The position numbers and the translations under genes are program-made. The notes under the pieces were generated by a model that was given only the letters and a program-made list of their open reading frames with translations, was not told the origin of the DNA and ran no database searches. Of a DNA stretch of 64,000 bases, positions 8,055 through 17,605 are shown piece after piece. The stretch lies in contig CBDATJ010000010.1 of the NCBI GenBank assembly GCA_965199895.1, positions 248,001 through 312,000 of the forward strand, in the 5' to 3' direction. The DNA comes from Bin55 sp965199895. Its GTDB lineage: Bacteria > Pseudomonadota > Gammaproteobacteria > Pseudomonadales > Azotimanducaceae. Every line of letters starts with the position of its first letter. Positions within the stretch are counted from its first letter, which is position 1.

Positions 8055-9364
8055 AAAGGATGTGCGTCACAGTAGTAGCGCTGTTACTCACTTTGCCCTT
8101 ATTTGCGTTTGAACTGGAGGTTACCGAAGGAACCGATCATCCTTGGATAGTAGCGGTTGTTCCTTTTGATACTCCTTCAGGTGTTGCAGATATCACACCC
8201 ATTGTCGAGCGAGATCTTGCCAATACTGGCGAGTTCAAAACTCTCAGCTCTGATAACATGCTTTCGCTTCCACACACCATGGAAGAAGTTAACTTTCGAG
8301 ACTGGCGTGTATTGAATGTTGACTATCTAGTGATAGGGCAAGTAGAAGCCACAGAAGATACGATGAAGGTCACCTTTCATGTGTTTGAGGTTGGCAGTAG
8401 CGACCAGTTGGGTCGCCGTCTTGGGGGAGGGGTAATCACCGGTACACCTACTCAGAGTCGAAGTATCGCACACATGGTCTCTGACAAATCTTACGAAGAA
8501 ATCAGTAATGTACCCGGAGCATTCTCGACCAAGGTAATGTACATCCTGGTAGAGGGTCGTGGAACCGGATTTCCCATTTGGCGATTAGAAATCGCAGACT
8601 GGGATGGTGCGAATGCTAGAACCATACTACGGACCGAGACTCCCATCATTTCACCCACTTGGTCACCCGATGGTTCCAAAGTAGCTTATGTGAGTTACGA
8701 GACGGGTAAACCCACCATCATCTTGCATGCATTAGTCACGGGTGAACGGGAAACTCTAGCTGATTTCGATGGAACTAATAGCTCCCCCGACTTTTCTCCT
8801 AACGGCAAACAGATTGCAATGACCTTGTCGCGTGACGGCAATTCAGAGGTCTATGTAATGAACATCGAAGATAAATCGCTTCGAAGAATCACAACACATC
8901 GTGGCATTGATACCGAACCAACCTGGACAACTGATGGCTCATCTTTGATCTTTACTTCTGACCGAAGTGGTAGTCCACAAATCTACTCCGTCGACATCAA
9001 TCGACCGACGGCTAAACGATTATCGTTCCAAGGTACTTACAATGCACGCCCTAGAGTACTGCCCGATGGTAAGCACATGTTGTTTGTGCATCGGCTAAGT
9101 TCTCGTTATCATATTGTCTGGACAGCGATTGATGGTTCGAGAGATGAAATCGTGCTCACGAATAACGTGATGGATGAATCTCCTTCCGTTGCGCCGAACG
9201 GCTCAATGATAATTTATGCATCGAAGATCGATGGTAAAGGGATCCTCGGTATGGTTTCCATAGACGGACAAGTGGAGCTTAGGCTTCCTTCAGCAGAAGG
9301 AGATATACAAGAGCCTGCTTGGTCTCCTTATTTGTCGTCGTCGTTGAAATACCAAAGTATTTAA
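8051..9364 (+). CDS. tolB: Tol-Pal system beta-propeller protein TolB
   Basis: Periplasmic protein linking TolA to Pal. A signal peptide covers residues 1-19 (MKRMCVTVVALLLTLPLFA), the TolB N-terminal domain runs to about 170, and the rest is a six-bladed propeller with WD40-like PD40 repeats such as PTWSPDGSKVAYVSYE, PDFSPNGKQIAMTLS and PTWTTDGSSLIFTSDRSG. The length of 437 residues is normal. It starts inside the tolA stop (4-bp overlap) and ends 17 bp before pal. Confidence 0.96.
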   Translation: MKRMCVTVVALLLTLPLFAFELEVTEGTDHPWIVAVVPFDTPSGVADITPIVERDLANTGEFKTLSSDNMLSLPHTMEEVNFRDWRVLNVDYLVIGQVEATEDTMKVTFHVFEVGSSDQLGRRLGGGVITGTPTQSRSIAHMVSDKSYEEISNVPGAFSTKVMYILVEGRGTGFPIWRLEIADWDGANARTILRTETPIISPTWSPDGSKVAYVSYETGKPTIILHALVTGERETLADFDGTNSSPDFSPNGKQIAMTLSRDGNSEVYVMNIEDKSLRRITTHRGIDTEPTWTTDGSSLIFTSDRSGSPQIYSVDINRPTAKRLSFQGTYNARPRVLPDGKHMLFVHRLSSRYHIVWTAIDGSRDEIVLTNNVMDESPSVAPNGSMIIYASKIDGKGILGMVSIDGQVELRLPSAEGDIQEPAWSPYLSSSLKYQSI

Positions 9365-9381
9365 CTTACTGGAGTGAATGC

Positions 9382-9978
9382 ATGAAAGCAAATCACATTA
9401 TTACTTGGATATTTGTGTGCGTCGTTGCACTTTTCTTATCTGCATGTGCAAGCCTACCCTGCGGTAACGGCAGTCCTGTGGATGTTGTCGTAGTGGAAAC
9501 ACCCGAACCCGAGCCACCCCCGCCCCCGCCCCCCGTTCCTGAGCCGGAAGTTGCACCGGAACCTGAGACTCCCTGGGTTGAAGGTGGTGTAGACGAACAA
9601 GGTGAAACTATCATTACGATTCCGGGAGCAGACGGCAACCCATTATCCATCACCTTTAACTTTGAGTTTGACCAGTCCGACATCGCGTCCGGTGACTTTC
9701 GACGTTTACAAGCTTTTGCAAATGCACTGAGTTCAGATCCCAACGCCAGTGCAGTCGTTCAAGGACATTGCGATGAGCGTGGTACTCGCGAGTACAACCT
9801 AGCACTAGGTGAGCGAAGAGCTGACGCAGTCGTAGATTTCTTGAAATCAGCAGGAGTCCCGGAACGTCAATTAGATAGCGTTTCCTATGGTGAAGAAGTG
9901 CCGCTCAACAATGCGAGTACCGAAGAAGCTTGGGCCGAAAACCGTAGAGCTGTCATCAAGATTACTCGATCCCGTTAA
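9382..9978 (+). CDS. pal: Peptidoglycan-associated lipoprotein Pal
   Basis: Outer-membrane lipoprotein that anchors the membrane to peptidoglycan. The start at ATG 9382 gives a signal with lipobox LSAC (cysteine about residue 21) and is preceded 8 nt upstream by GGAG; an earlier frame from 9319 lies inside tolB and was rejected. A proline- and glutamate-rich linker (about 40-65) contains a run of seven prolines. The OmpA-like domain follows, with the diaminopimelate-binding region VVQGHCDERGTREYN and the ERRADAVVDFL helix. It is 198 residues, slightly longer than usual because of the linker. Confidence 0.95.
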   Translation: MKANHIITWIFVCVVALFLSACASLPCGNGSPVDVVVVETPEPEPPPPPPPVPEPEVAPEPETPWVEGGVDEQGETIITIPGADGNPLSITFNFEFDQSDIASGDFRRLQAFANALSSDPNASAVVQGHCDERGTREYNLALGERRADAVVDFLKSAGVPERQLDSVSYGEEVPLNNASTEEAWAENRRAVIKITRSR

Positions 9979-10002
9979 TTTCCCGTACAGCCTTTGAACT
10001 AA

Positions 10003-10800
10003 ATGGTCAAAGTAGCGGGACAATTTCATAGATACTTACTATTGGCGTTAACCCTAGGGTTAACGCCATGGATTTTGGCACAAGAGGTCACCCCACTTCA
10101 GGTTGAAGAAGACCCCGTTCCAGAATCAGAGCTTCCGCATGAAGAAGACCCTGTTACTGGGTCACAACCTCCGCCCGGGGACCAAGCAAATGAAAACGCT
10201 CTTCAACTAGCTACCATTTTCAGAAGTATTGGTGAACTCGAAAACGAGATCTCATATCTACTGGGACGTATTGAAGAGCTTGAAAACCAGCTTCAAACCC
10301 TCCGTCAAGAAAGCCGAAACCGTTACACAGAAATCGATCAACGCATTCGCACCCTCTCCTCTGGAGATTCAGAGTTGAGAGGTGGCTTCAGCTCTCTCAC
10401 CGAAGACGATGGAACAGAGTATGGGGCTTACTCTACCGCCATGACTCTCATCGAACAAGGTGAGGAAATGTACGAAGAAGCCATCATGAAGTTTGAGGCG
10501 ATGATCGAACAGTATCCGAATGGCGAATACATTGCAGACGCTTACTTCTTTTTGGGGGAATTGTTCAAGGCTATCGATCCTCCTGATCTAGAGCAATCGC
10601 GTCAAAAGTACGTCCAACTTATTCGACTCTATCCTGACCATCCGAAGATTCCTGATGCAACCTATAAGTTGGGTACCATCTATGCTGAACTTGAAGATTC
10701 AGAAAAAGCAAAGGAATACCTTGAAAAAGTCATCAACGAGTTCCCCGAAACTACTCCCGCAAGGTTAGCTGAACAGTACCTGTCTATTCTAGAAGAGTAG
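10003..10800 (+). CDS. cpoB: Tol-Pal associated periplasmic TPR protein CpoB (YbgF)
   Basis: Coordinates PBP1b activity with Tol-Pal constriction in E. coli. A signal peptide covers about residues 1-26 (LLLALTLGLTPWILA). A proline- and glutamate-rich segment comes next, followed by a trimerising coiled coil at about 75-125 (IGELENEISYLLGRIEELEN). Three TPR units make up the C-terminal 130 residues (YFFLGELFKAI, TYKLGTIYAEL, AEQYLSILEE). It lies 24 bp after pal and ends the tol operon; a 705-bp gene-free stretch follows. Confidence 0.92.
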   Translation: MVKVAGQFHRYLLLALTLGLTPWILAQEVTPLQVEEDPVPESELPHEEDPVTGSQPPPGDQANENALQLATIFRSIGELENEISYLLGRIEELENQLQTLRQESRNRYTEIDQRIRTLSSGDSELRGGFSSLTEDDGTEYGAYSTAMTLIEQGEEMYEEAIMKFEAMIEQYPNGEYIADAYFFLGELFKAIDPPDLEQSRQKYVQLIRLYPDHPKIPDATYKLGTIYAELEDSEKAKEYLEKVINEFPETTPARLAEQYLSILEE

Positions 10801-11505
10801 ATGACTCGCACGCGAATTCTCTTCAAAACACATTGGATGTAGAGTGTGAAAGTTTGTTGACGTGTGCTAGAGATCAATTTGCTCTATCAAGTGATTGGAG
10901 CATTGGCAAGATTTTCCAACGTTCTCGCGGAAGCAGATGCACGCATTCTTCGAACTCACAGGACCATGATGGATTTCAACGCTACACATAGCCAAGCTAA
11001 CAAGGGGCATTGGTTCAAATGAAAGGAGCAAAGAACAATCTCTGCATCGTTGAAGATTGATCCCATCTTGGATGAAACAACTTCCTTTACAAGACCAATC
11101 ATGTCCTCCTGAAACAGCTTCAAAGAAGAATGTGTTTCGTAGAACATTTCGAACCAAACATGCGTTCTCTCGCCGAGGGGTTCTCTGAATGGGCGCGAAT
11201 AAGTAACAGCAAACTACCCTACTATGTTCACGAGATGATCAACAACCAATGGTGTTTGCTGGGCTCGGGGGAAAAGTGGAAAATCCTCTAACACTTGACA
11301 CTGACTACCAAATGACTAACTCAAGGTCAATCTGGAGTAACCATGGAACTATTACGATTCTCACTGTCGAAGCTTCCGCAACAACATTATCGCACATACA
11401 CCATGTCCAACGTGTCAACAACGTGGGTCACGATGATCCGAAGTGCGTTCAATCATTGGATTCAATCGATTAACAATTCAATCCCTTCTCATTCAATCAA
11501 GATCC
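10801..11505. other. 705-bp stretch without a recognisable gene (cpoB-proS interval)
   Basis: Only short frames under about 100 codons occur on either strand, and none resembles a known protein; queE, queC or a tRNA gene, which follow cpoB in several relatives, are not present. I found no tRNA-like TPsiC motif, T-run terminator or strong inverted repeat. The proS promoter must lie in here but no clear -35/-10 pair stands out. The length is odd because neighbouring genes overlap. Confidence 0.6.
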
Positions 11506-13197
11506 ATGAGATTTAGTTCTACCTTCATACCGACTCTGAGAGATGTACCTCGTCATGCTGAAGTTGCGAGTCATATTGCTCTTTTGAGAGGCGGATTTAT
11601 CCGTTCTCTTGGTTCAGGGTTATACACCTGGCTGCCGTTGGGTTTACGTGTGGTGCAAAAGATTGAGCGAATCGTTAGGGAAGAGTTGACAGCCAGAGGT
11701 GCTCAAGAGATTTTGATGCCGTTTGTACAACCGGGTGAGTTGTGGAAAGAGTCCGGTCGTTGGATTGATATGGGCCCGGAGATGCTTCGTGTGGTAGACC
11801 GACACGAAAACGACTATTGTTTGAGTCCGACTCATGAAGAAGTGATCACTGAATTATTTCGCACAAACTTCAACAGCTACCGTCAGCTACCGTGTAACCT
11901 ATTTCAAATCAACACGAAATTTCGTGATGAGATCAGACCAAGATTTGGAGTCATGAGATCGAGAGAGTTCATCATGAAGGATGGTTATTCCTTCCATGTG
12001 GATGAGATCAGCTTGAACGAAACTTACCAGTTGATGTACGATGCTTACAGTGCCATCCTCACTCGATTAGGGGTTGAATTTCGTGCCGTAGAAGCCGATC
12101 CGGGAGTGATTGGCGACGGTCAAAGTCATGAGTTTCATGTTTTGGCTGAGTCGGGTGAAGATGCCCTAGCCTTTAGCTCAAACAGTGACTATGCTGCCAA
12201 TGTTGAAAGTGCTGAAGCAGTCGCAATTGGAGTGCTCCAAAGTCCATCTCAATCAATGGAAAAAGTAGCTACTCCGAATGTTCGAACGATAGACCAAGTG
12301 GTAGACTTTTTGGGAGTAAGCATTGAGAGGACTCTCAAGACGCTGATTGTTCGGGGTGAAGACGGACCTGTAGCTTTGATCCTTCGAGGAGATCACGAAC
12401 TCAATGAGCTAAAAGCATCTAGGTTACCGGGTGTGCATCGCGACTTTCAGTTTGTGTCTGATGACGAAATTGAGACGAATGTAGGTTGTAGTGCTGGATC
12501 AATCGGGCCGGTTGGTCTTAAATTACTTACCTACGTTGATCGTAGCGCTGCAACTGTTTCCGACTTTGTTTGTGGTGCGAACGAAAACGACTTCCATCTC
12601 ACGGGTGTGAATTGGAATCAGGTGGTATCGGAATCGAAAGTTGTGGACATCAGATTGGTGGAAGAAGGAGATCCGGCTCCGGATGGAAGTGGAACATTAT
12701 TGTTTCAACGAGGAATTGAGGTAGGTCATATCTTCAAGCTCGGGACCAAGTACTCGGAATCGATGAACGCCACAGTGCTGAACGAAGACGGTAAGCAACT
12801 TGTCCCGCACATGGGCTGCTACGGGGTCGGTATCACAAGACTAGCTGCAGCAGTCATCGAACAGAGACACGACGAACAGGGACCCGATTGGCCAGCAGAA
12901 GTTGCACCAGCAGACGTACATTTGATTTCACTCGGAGCAGACCGCTCTGCAGATGTCAATCGTACTTCAGAACAGCTATATAAGGTATTTTCGTCGTCTG
13001 GACTCTCTGTACTCTACGATGATCGGGCTGAACGACCCGGGGTTAAGTTTGCTGATGCAGACTTGATCGGTATACCCCATCGAGTGATCGTAGGAGAGAG
13101 AGGTTTGTCACAGGGTGGAGTCGAATATCGCTATCGCCGTGGAGAAGCTCAGCAAGTCAAGTTGAGTGAGATTGCTCAGCTGGTGAGTGAGGCCTAG
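11506..13197 (+). CDS. proS: Proline--tRNA ligase, bacterial type with editing insertion
   Basis: Charges tRNA-Pro. The start at ATG 11506 gives 563 residues opening MRFSSTFIPTLRDVPRHAEV, which aligns with the E. coli N terminus; a frame opening at 11443 was rejected. Class II core: GLYTWLPLGLRVVQKIE, SPTHEEVITELFR and FRDEIRPRFGVMRSREF. The bacterial INS editing domain spans about 225-390 (FLGVSIERTLKTLIVRGED, ALILRGDHELNELKASRL). The C-terminal anticodon-binding domain contains YDDRAERPGVKFADADLIGIP. It is transcribed alone between two large gaps. Confidence 0.97.
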   Translation: MRFSSTFIPTLRDVPRHAEVASHIALLRGGFIRSLGSGLYTWLPLGLRVVQKIERIVREELTARGAQEILMPFVQPGELWKESGRWIDMGPEMLRVVDRHENDYCLSPTHEEVITELFRTNFNSYRQLPCNLFQINTKFRDEIRPRFGVMRSREFIMKDGYSFHVDEISLNETYQLMYDAYSAILTRLGVEFRAVEADPGVIGDGQSHEFHVLAESGEDALAFSSNSDYAANVESAEAVAIGVLQSPSQSMEKVATPNVRTIDQVVDFLGVSIERTLKTLIVRGEDGPVALILRGDHELNELKASRLPGVHRDFQFVSDDEIETNVGCSAGSIGPVGLKLLTYVDRSAATVSDFVCGANENDFHLTGVNWNQVVSESKVVDIRLVEEGDPAPDGSGTLLFQRGIEVGHIFKLGTKYSESMNATVLNEDGKQLVPHMGCYGVGITRLAAAVIEQRHDEQGPDWPAEVAPADVHLISLGADRSADVNRTSEQLYKVFSSSGLSVLYDDRAERPGVKFADADLIGIPHRVIVGERGLSQGGVEYRYRRGEAQQVKLSEIAQLVSEA

Positions 13198-14291
13198 CCA
13201 ATATCACTCTCTGAGCCGAATGATTCTTCGTCCCCATTTGTGGTTGAATGAACTCCTACGATAGTTGTGTGTGGAGCGAAAATCGAGATCTCTAGGTACC
13301 GAGACCGTCGTTTAGCCTCTGGTTTGGGATCAGTAAATCCATGCGGAATCTGGTGAAATCCCTTCTTGATTGTTTTGGGCACATGCTCCTGAACGTTGTG
13401 CTTGCTGCGGCACTCTATTGGGTTGTTCGACAACCGAAACGTGGAACAGCACCACAAGCCCCACTACAAATGGGCAAATAGGTAAGAGCACAGCCTATCT
13501 GTCTCTCACCTACCAGAACGTCAAGGAAGCTCAAAGAAACAGAAAAACGTACATACTACTCTAGAGTACCTTATAACGAGGTAGAAGTGATTCGGCTTTT
13601 GAAGAGCGTTTGAAGTGGACATACTCACTGACAATAGAAGCCTCATTTTCTCAAAGGAGTGTGAAAAAATTTAATCTGTACACGACATCAGTCAAGTTGA
13701 TAGAAAATAGAACCACCCCGAAACTATTTTGAACAACTATTTAAGAGGAGTTTGAATCAGGCGATGAGATGTGAGACCGAATTGAAACGCTGAAAAGTGA
13801 ATTGGAACCCAGTGATGATGAAGTGTGAAACTGATCGAGTTTGAGTCGGTTGCACTAGAAATGGAAATTTGCAGTAACCAATTGATGGGTACATATTGAT
13901 TGTTGGTTTTTTCTTATGTCCAACCGATTTCTGGATACTGCAAAGTATCCGGTTGAATAATTGGACCGACAATATCTGCCGCATTGGACACATTCTTAGT
14001 GCGGTGCACATACACAACATAAAGATAAACAAGTGGGGTCTCGGAATCATTCGGGAGTATGGATCTTTGGGAAACTTGATAGCTGGAAGGTAACGATGGA
14101 ATTGTCTGCACCAATCCAATCGATCAAATACTTAAGATCCTGTTTTGATTGACATCGTGGCAGACTGTACCTGTATCACTCGCATATACGAGGTTCACAT
14201 ACAATACATACTCTTGAATTTTGAATTAAAAGCCACACATTTCAATGTGAAGGAAAAAATCTCACATCATTGAATATCAAGGAATAGTCCT
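13198..14291. other. 1,094-bp gene-free stretch between proS and ftsH
   Basis: This is the longest non-coding interval in the window. No frame codes for a recognisable protein; in many gammaproteobacteria rlmE would sit directly before ftsH, and I see no remnant of it. It contains a short perfect hairpin (GGTTGT-TCG-ACAACC, 13421-13435), the nested structure at 13893-13975 listed separately, and the repeat CACAT-TTCA-ATGTG just before ftsH. It may hold a small RNA or degraded sequence. Confidence 0.6.
13893..13975. other. Nested inverted repeats with GNRA-type tetraloop; candidate structured RNA
   Basis: The inner stem is GGATACT (13933-13939) with AGTATCC (13944-13950), closed by a GCAA loop, a GNRA tetraloop. 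CAACC (13921-13925) pairs with GGTTG (13951-13955) directly outside, leaving a 7-nt bulge on one side. CCAAC (13920-13924) can instead pair with GTTGG (13902-13906), so two conformations compete. ATATTG (13893-13898) and CAATAT (13970-13975) can close the whole element. The pairing is directly visible; expression and function are not. Confidence 0.4.
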
Positions 14292-16214
14292 GTGAGTCCA
14301 CTAGTTAAAAATGTAGTCCTTTGGATCATAGTTGCCGTGGTACTGCTGCTGTTATTCAACAGTTTCGTCAAACAACCACCACCCAAAGAGATAAGTTATA
14401 GTGCGTTCAATACGCTTGTCGAACGCGAAGAAATTTCAAAGATTCAGTTCCAAGGAAAGTTGATTGATGGGGAACGGAAAGATGGTTCGACGTTCAGAGT
14501 GGTTTTGCCATTCTCCCCAGATAGCGAGATGATGCAAAGTCTCGTAGCTAAAGAGATCGAAGTTCGGGGAACTATCGACAATCAAAACAGCTTCTTGATG
14601 CAAGTGTTTCTTGCCATCCTGCCTATCTTGATCATCGTCGGTCTGTTTATGTTGATGATGCGACAAATCCAAGGTGCCGGAGGTCGAAACGGACCACTCG
14701 CCTTTGGAAAGAGCCGCGCCAAACTCCTGAACGACGAAAATGTCAAGACTACGTTTGCTGACGTTGCTGGTGTCGACGAAGCCAAAGAAGATGTCCAAGA
14801 ACTAGTAGAGTTCCTGCGAGACCCATCCAGATTTCAAGCATTGGGTGGACGTATCCCTCGCGGGACGTTGATGGTGGGATCTCCTGGTACAGGCAAGACT
14901 TTACTTGCTAAAGCCATTGCTGGTGAAGCAAAAGTGCCCTTCTACTCCATTTCTGGTTCGGACTTTGTTGAAATGTTCGTAGGTGTGGGTGCCTCTCGTG
15001 TTCGCGACATGTTTGAACGAGCAAAGAAACACGCTCCGTGTATCGTCTTTATCGACGAAATTGATGCTGTGGGACGACACCGAGGTGCTGGACTCGGCAA
15101 CGGACACGATGAACGAGAACAAACACTCAACCAATTACTCGTCGAGATGGATGGGTTTGAAGCAAATGATGGAGTGCTGGTCATCGCTGCCACTAACCGC
15201 CCTGATGTTCTGGATCCTGCGTTAACTCGACCAGGTCGTTTTGATCGGCAGATAGTGGTGCCTCTCCCGGATATTCGTGGTCGGGAGCAAATTCTCAAAG
15301 TATACATGAAACGTGTACCTCTATCGGACGATGTCAACCCGCTCAATATTGCACGAGGCACACCCGGTTTTTCGGGCGCAGATCTAGAAAACGTCGTCAA
15401 CGAAGCTGCGTTATTTGGTGCACGTGCGGGAAGAAGACTCGTGGGCATGGAAGAGTTAGAGAAAGCAAAAGACAAGATTATGATGGGCTCGGAACGGAAA
15501 TCCATGGTGATGTCTGAAAAAGAAAAGCGCGTCACTGCTTATCACGAAGCAGGACACGCTATCGTCGGATATATCGTTCCCGAGCACGATACAGTTTACA
15601 AAGTCACTGTGGTACCCCGTGGTCGAGCACTCGGTGTAACCATGTTCCTACCCGAAGAAGACAAATACAGCATGAGCAAGACAGCGGTCGAATCTCAAAT
15701 CTGTTCCCTGTATGGTGGTCGCATTGCAGAAGAAATCATCAACGGCAAAGAGAACATTACTACTGGAGCAGCTAACGACATCGAACGAGTCACACAGCTG
15801 GTTCGCAACATGATCACCAAGTGGGGATTCTCCGAAACACTCGGTCCACTGAAATACGATGACAGTCGAGAAGAAGTGTTTTTGGGGATGTCTGCGGGTA
15901 ACCAACAACAAGTTGTCTCTGAAGCCACTGCTGAGAAAATTGATGCCGAGGTTCAGACCATCATCACTAAGCTCTATGACAGAGCAAAGTCAATATTGAT
16001 GGAAAATCTCGATAAACTTCACATTATGGCTGACGCTCTGATGGAATACGAAACTCTCTCTCCAGAGCAAATCGGTGACATCATGGCAGGTGGGAAACCA
16101 CGTGCACCTGCACCATCGCCAGACATTCCAGAACATTCAGCTGAAGGCGATACCACCAATCCAGAATCCAAACCGATTCAACCACCGTTTACTAAACCTG
16201 TAGAAGAATCTTAG
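14292..16214 (+). CDS. ftsH: ATP-dependent zinc metalloprotease FtsH
   Basis: Hexameric membrane AAA+ protease that degrades misassembled membrane proteins and short-lived regulators such as LpxC in E. coli. It is 640 residues from GTG 14292, with AAGGA upstream. Two membrane helices (about 5-24 and 98-120) flank a periplasmic domain. Walker A GSPGTGKT (196-203), Walker B IVFIDEIDAVGRHRG, the second-region-of-homology arginines (NRPDVLDPALTRPGRFDRQ) and the zinc site HEAGH (418-422) are intact. The C-terminal tail is proline-rich. folP, usually next, is missing; glmM follows after 38 bp. Confidence 0.97.
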   Translation: MSPLVKNVVLWIIVAVVLLLLFNSFVKQPPPKEISYSAFNTLVEREEISKIQFQGKLIDGERKDGSTFRVVLPFSPDSEMMQSLVAKEIEVRGTIDNQNSFLMQVFLAILPILIIVGLFMLMMRQIQGAGGRNGPLAFGKSRAKLLNDENVKTTFADVAGVDEAKEDVQELVEFLRDPSRFQALGGRIPRGTLMVGSPGTGKTLLAKAIAGEAKVPFYSISGSDFVEMFVGVGASRVRDMFERAKKHAPCIVFIDEIDAVGRHRGAGLGNGHDEREQTLNQLLVEMDGFEANDGVLVIAATNRPDVLDPALTRPGRFDRQIVVPLPDIRGREQILKVYMKRVPLSDDVNPLNIARGTPGFSGADLENVVNEAALFGARAGRRLVGMEELEKAKDKIMMGSERKSMVMSEKEKRVTAYHEAGHAIVGYIVPEHDTVYKVTVVPRGRALGVTMFLPEEDKYSMSKTAVESQICSLYGGRIAEEIINGKENITTGAANDIERVTQLVRNMITKWGFSETLGPLKYDDSREEVFLGMSAGNQQQVVSEATAEKIDAEVQTIITKLYDRAKSILMENLDKLHIMADALMEYETLSPEQIGDIMAGGKPRAPAPSPDIPEHSAEGDTTNPESKPIQPPFTKPVEES

Positions 16215-16252
16215 TCTCTCAGTACTCTGTCTGACCGCCATGTCTTCCTAGC

Positions 16253-17605
16253 ATGGGTTGTGATTTTGGTTCTGGACCACTTTTTGGTACCGATGGCATC
16301 AGAGGTAGAGTAGGAGTACCTCCCATTACGGTTGAGGGTTGTTTGCAACTCGGATGGGTCATAGGAACGTTCGTTAGAGAACGAGGAGGCAGTCAGGTCT
16401 TGGTGGGTCGAGATCCGCGTAATTCTGGTGATTTGCTTGAATCTCTAGTGGTATCGGGACTTGTGGCAAGTGGAATGAACGTTCTGAAAGTGGGTGTGTT
16501 TTCCACACCAGGTATCGCTTACCTTACCCAAGAAACCAATGCCGACCTAGGCATTGCGATTAGTGCATCACACAATGGTTACCAAGACAATGGGTTCAAG
16601 TTCTTCAATCATGACGGAGAAAAACTCTCCCGTGCAGAAGAGCAACTCATTGAATCCAAGCTCAATGAGCCACTAGAAGTTACTGATACCCAATCTCTAG
16701 GACAAGTCTTGGATTTGCACGATGCTGCCGACCTCTATCAAGAGTTTTGTTTGTCCACCATTGAACCTGATGTTAGTTTAAAGGGTATGCGGATTGTGCT
16801 GGATTGCGCTAATGGTGCATGTTCTGCGCTAGCACCTCCTGTTTTTGAAAGGTTGAATGCATCTGTTTCGACGATTGGCAATCATCCTAACGGAGTCAAC
16901 ATCAATCAGGGAGGATCAACGAACCCAGAAGTTTTAAGGGAGGCAGTTCAGAATGAGGGTGCTGATATTGGGTTTGCGTTTGACGGCGATGGAGATCGGG
17001 TCATAACAGTTGATCATGATGGGAAGTTACTCGACGGCGATTACATCCTGTATGGGTTAGCTAAGTGTAGAAACACACGAGACGGACTTCATGGTGGGGT
17101 AGTGGGAACTGTGATGTCAAATCTAGGTTTTGAAATTTCACTCGCAATGCACGACATTCCCTTTTGTAGAACTCCAGTGGGAGATCGATACGTTCTAGAG
17201 AAATTGCTGGAGTTAGATTGGAAACTCGGTGGTGAGACATCGGGACATGTGATTTGTCATTCAGCAGCCCATTCGGGTGATGGAATCATCACAGCTTTAC
17301 AGGTACTCCAAGTTTATTGGCAAACGGGAGTTCCCTTTGGCAAATTTGTCTCTGATATGCAGCACTTCCCTCAAGTACTTTTGAACATACAAGTGGATGA
17401 TCCAGCTTCTCTCTCAGCTCATCCTCAAATTCTCGACTATGTTCAAGCATTCCAAAGAGAATTTGGGAAGGACAATCGAGTTTTGGTACGACCATCTGGG
17501 ACAGAACCAGTAGTCCGAATCATGGTTGAAGGGTCTGATCGCAGTTTTGTTGAAGATCAAGCAGAAAGAATCGCAAGCTTAGTCACGGAGATTGACGCGA
17601 AGTAG
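16253..17605 (+). CDS. glmM: Phosphoglucosamine mutase
   Basis: Converts glucosamine-6-phosphate to glucosamine-1-phosphate for peptidoglycan and lipopolysaccharide precursors. It is 450 residues: N-terminal LFGTDGIRGRVG, phosphoserine loop ISASHNG with S106 as the phosphorylated residue, magnesium site DGDGDR (D244, D246, D248), sugar loop GGETSGH and phosphate loop RPSGTEPVVRI. It sits 38 bp after ftsH, the usual neighbour. In Pseudomonas the next genes are tpiA-secG; here those are 38 kb away and a 399-bp hairpin-rich gap follows instead. Confidence 0.97.
   Translation: MGCDFGSGPLFGTDGIRGRVGVPPITVEGCLQLGWVIGTFVRERGGSQVLVGRDPRNSGDLLESLVVSGLVASGMNVLKVGVFSTPGIAYLTQETNADLGIAISASHNGYQDNGFKFFNHDGEKLSRAEEQLIESKLNEPLEVTDTQSLGQVLDLHDAADLYQEFCLSTIEPDVSLKGMRIVLDCANGACSALAPPVFERLNASVSTIGNHPNGVNINQGGSTNPEVLREAVQNEGADIGFAFDGDGDRVITVDHDGKLLDGDYILYGLAKCRNTRDGLHGGVVGTVMSNLGFEISLAMHDIPFCRTPVGDRYVLEKLLELDWKLGGETSGHVICHSAAHSGDGIITALQVLQVYWQTGVPFGKFVSDMQHFPQVLLNIQVDDPASLSAHPQILDYVQAFQREFGKDNRVLVRPSGTEPVVRIMVEGSDRSFVEDQAERIASLVTEIDAK

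Noticed and set aside
13896..14093. 65-codon plus-strand frame in the proS-ftsH gap
   Set aside because: No ribosome site, no recognisable motif, and it runs through the hairpin region; an RNA structure explains the region better.
14942..15535. 197-codon open frame on the minus strand inside ftsH
   Set aside because: It is a shadow of the FtsH AAA+ domain; its translation is low-complexity and Ser/Arg-rich and resembles no protein, while the plus-strand gene is certain.
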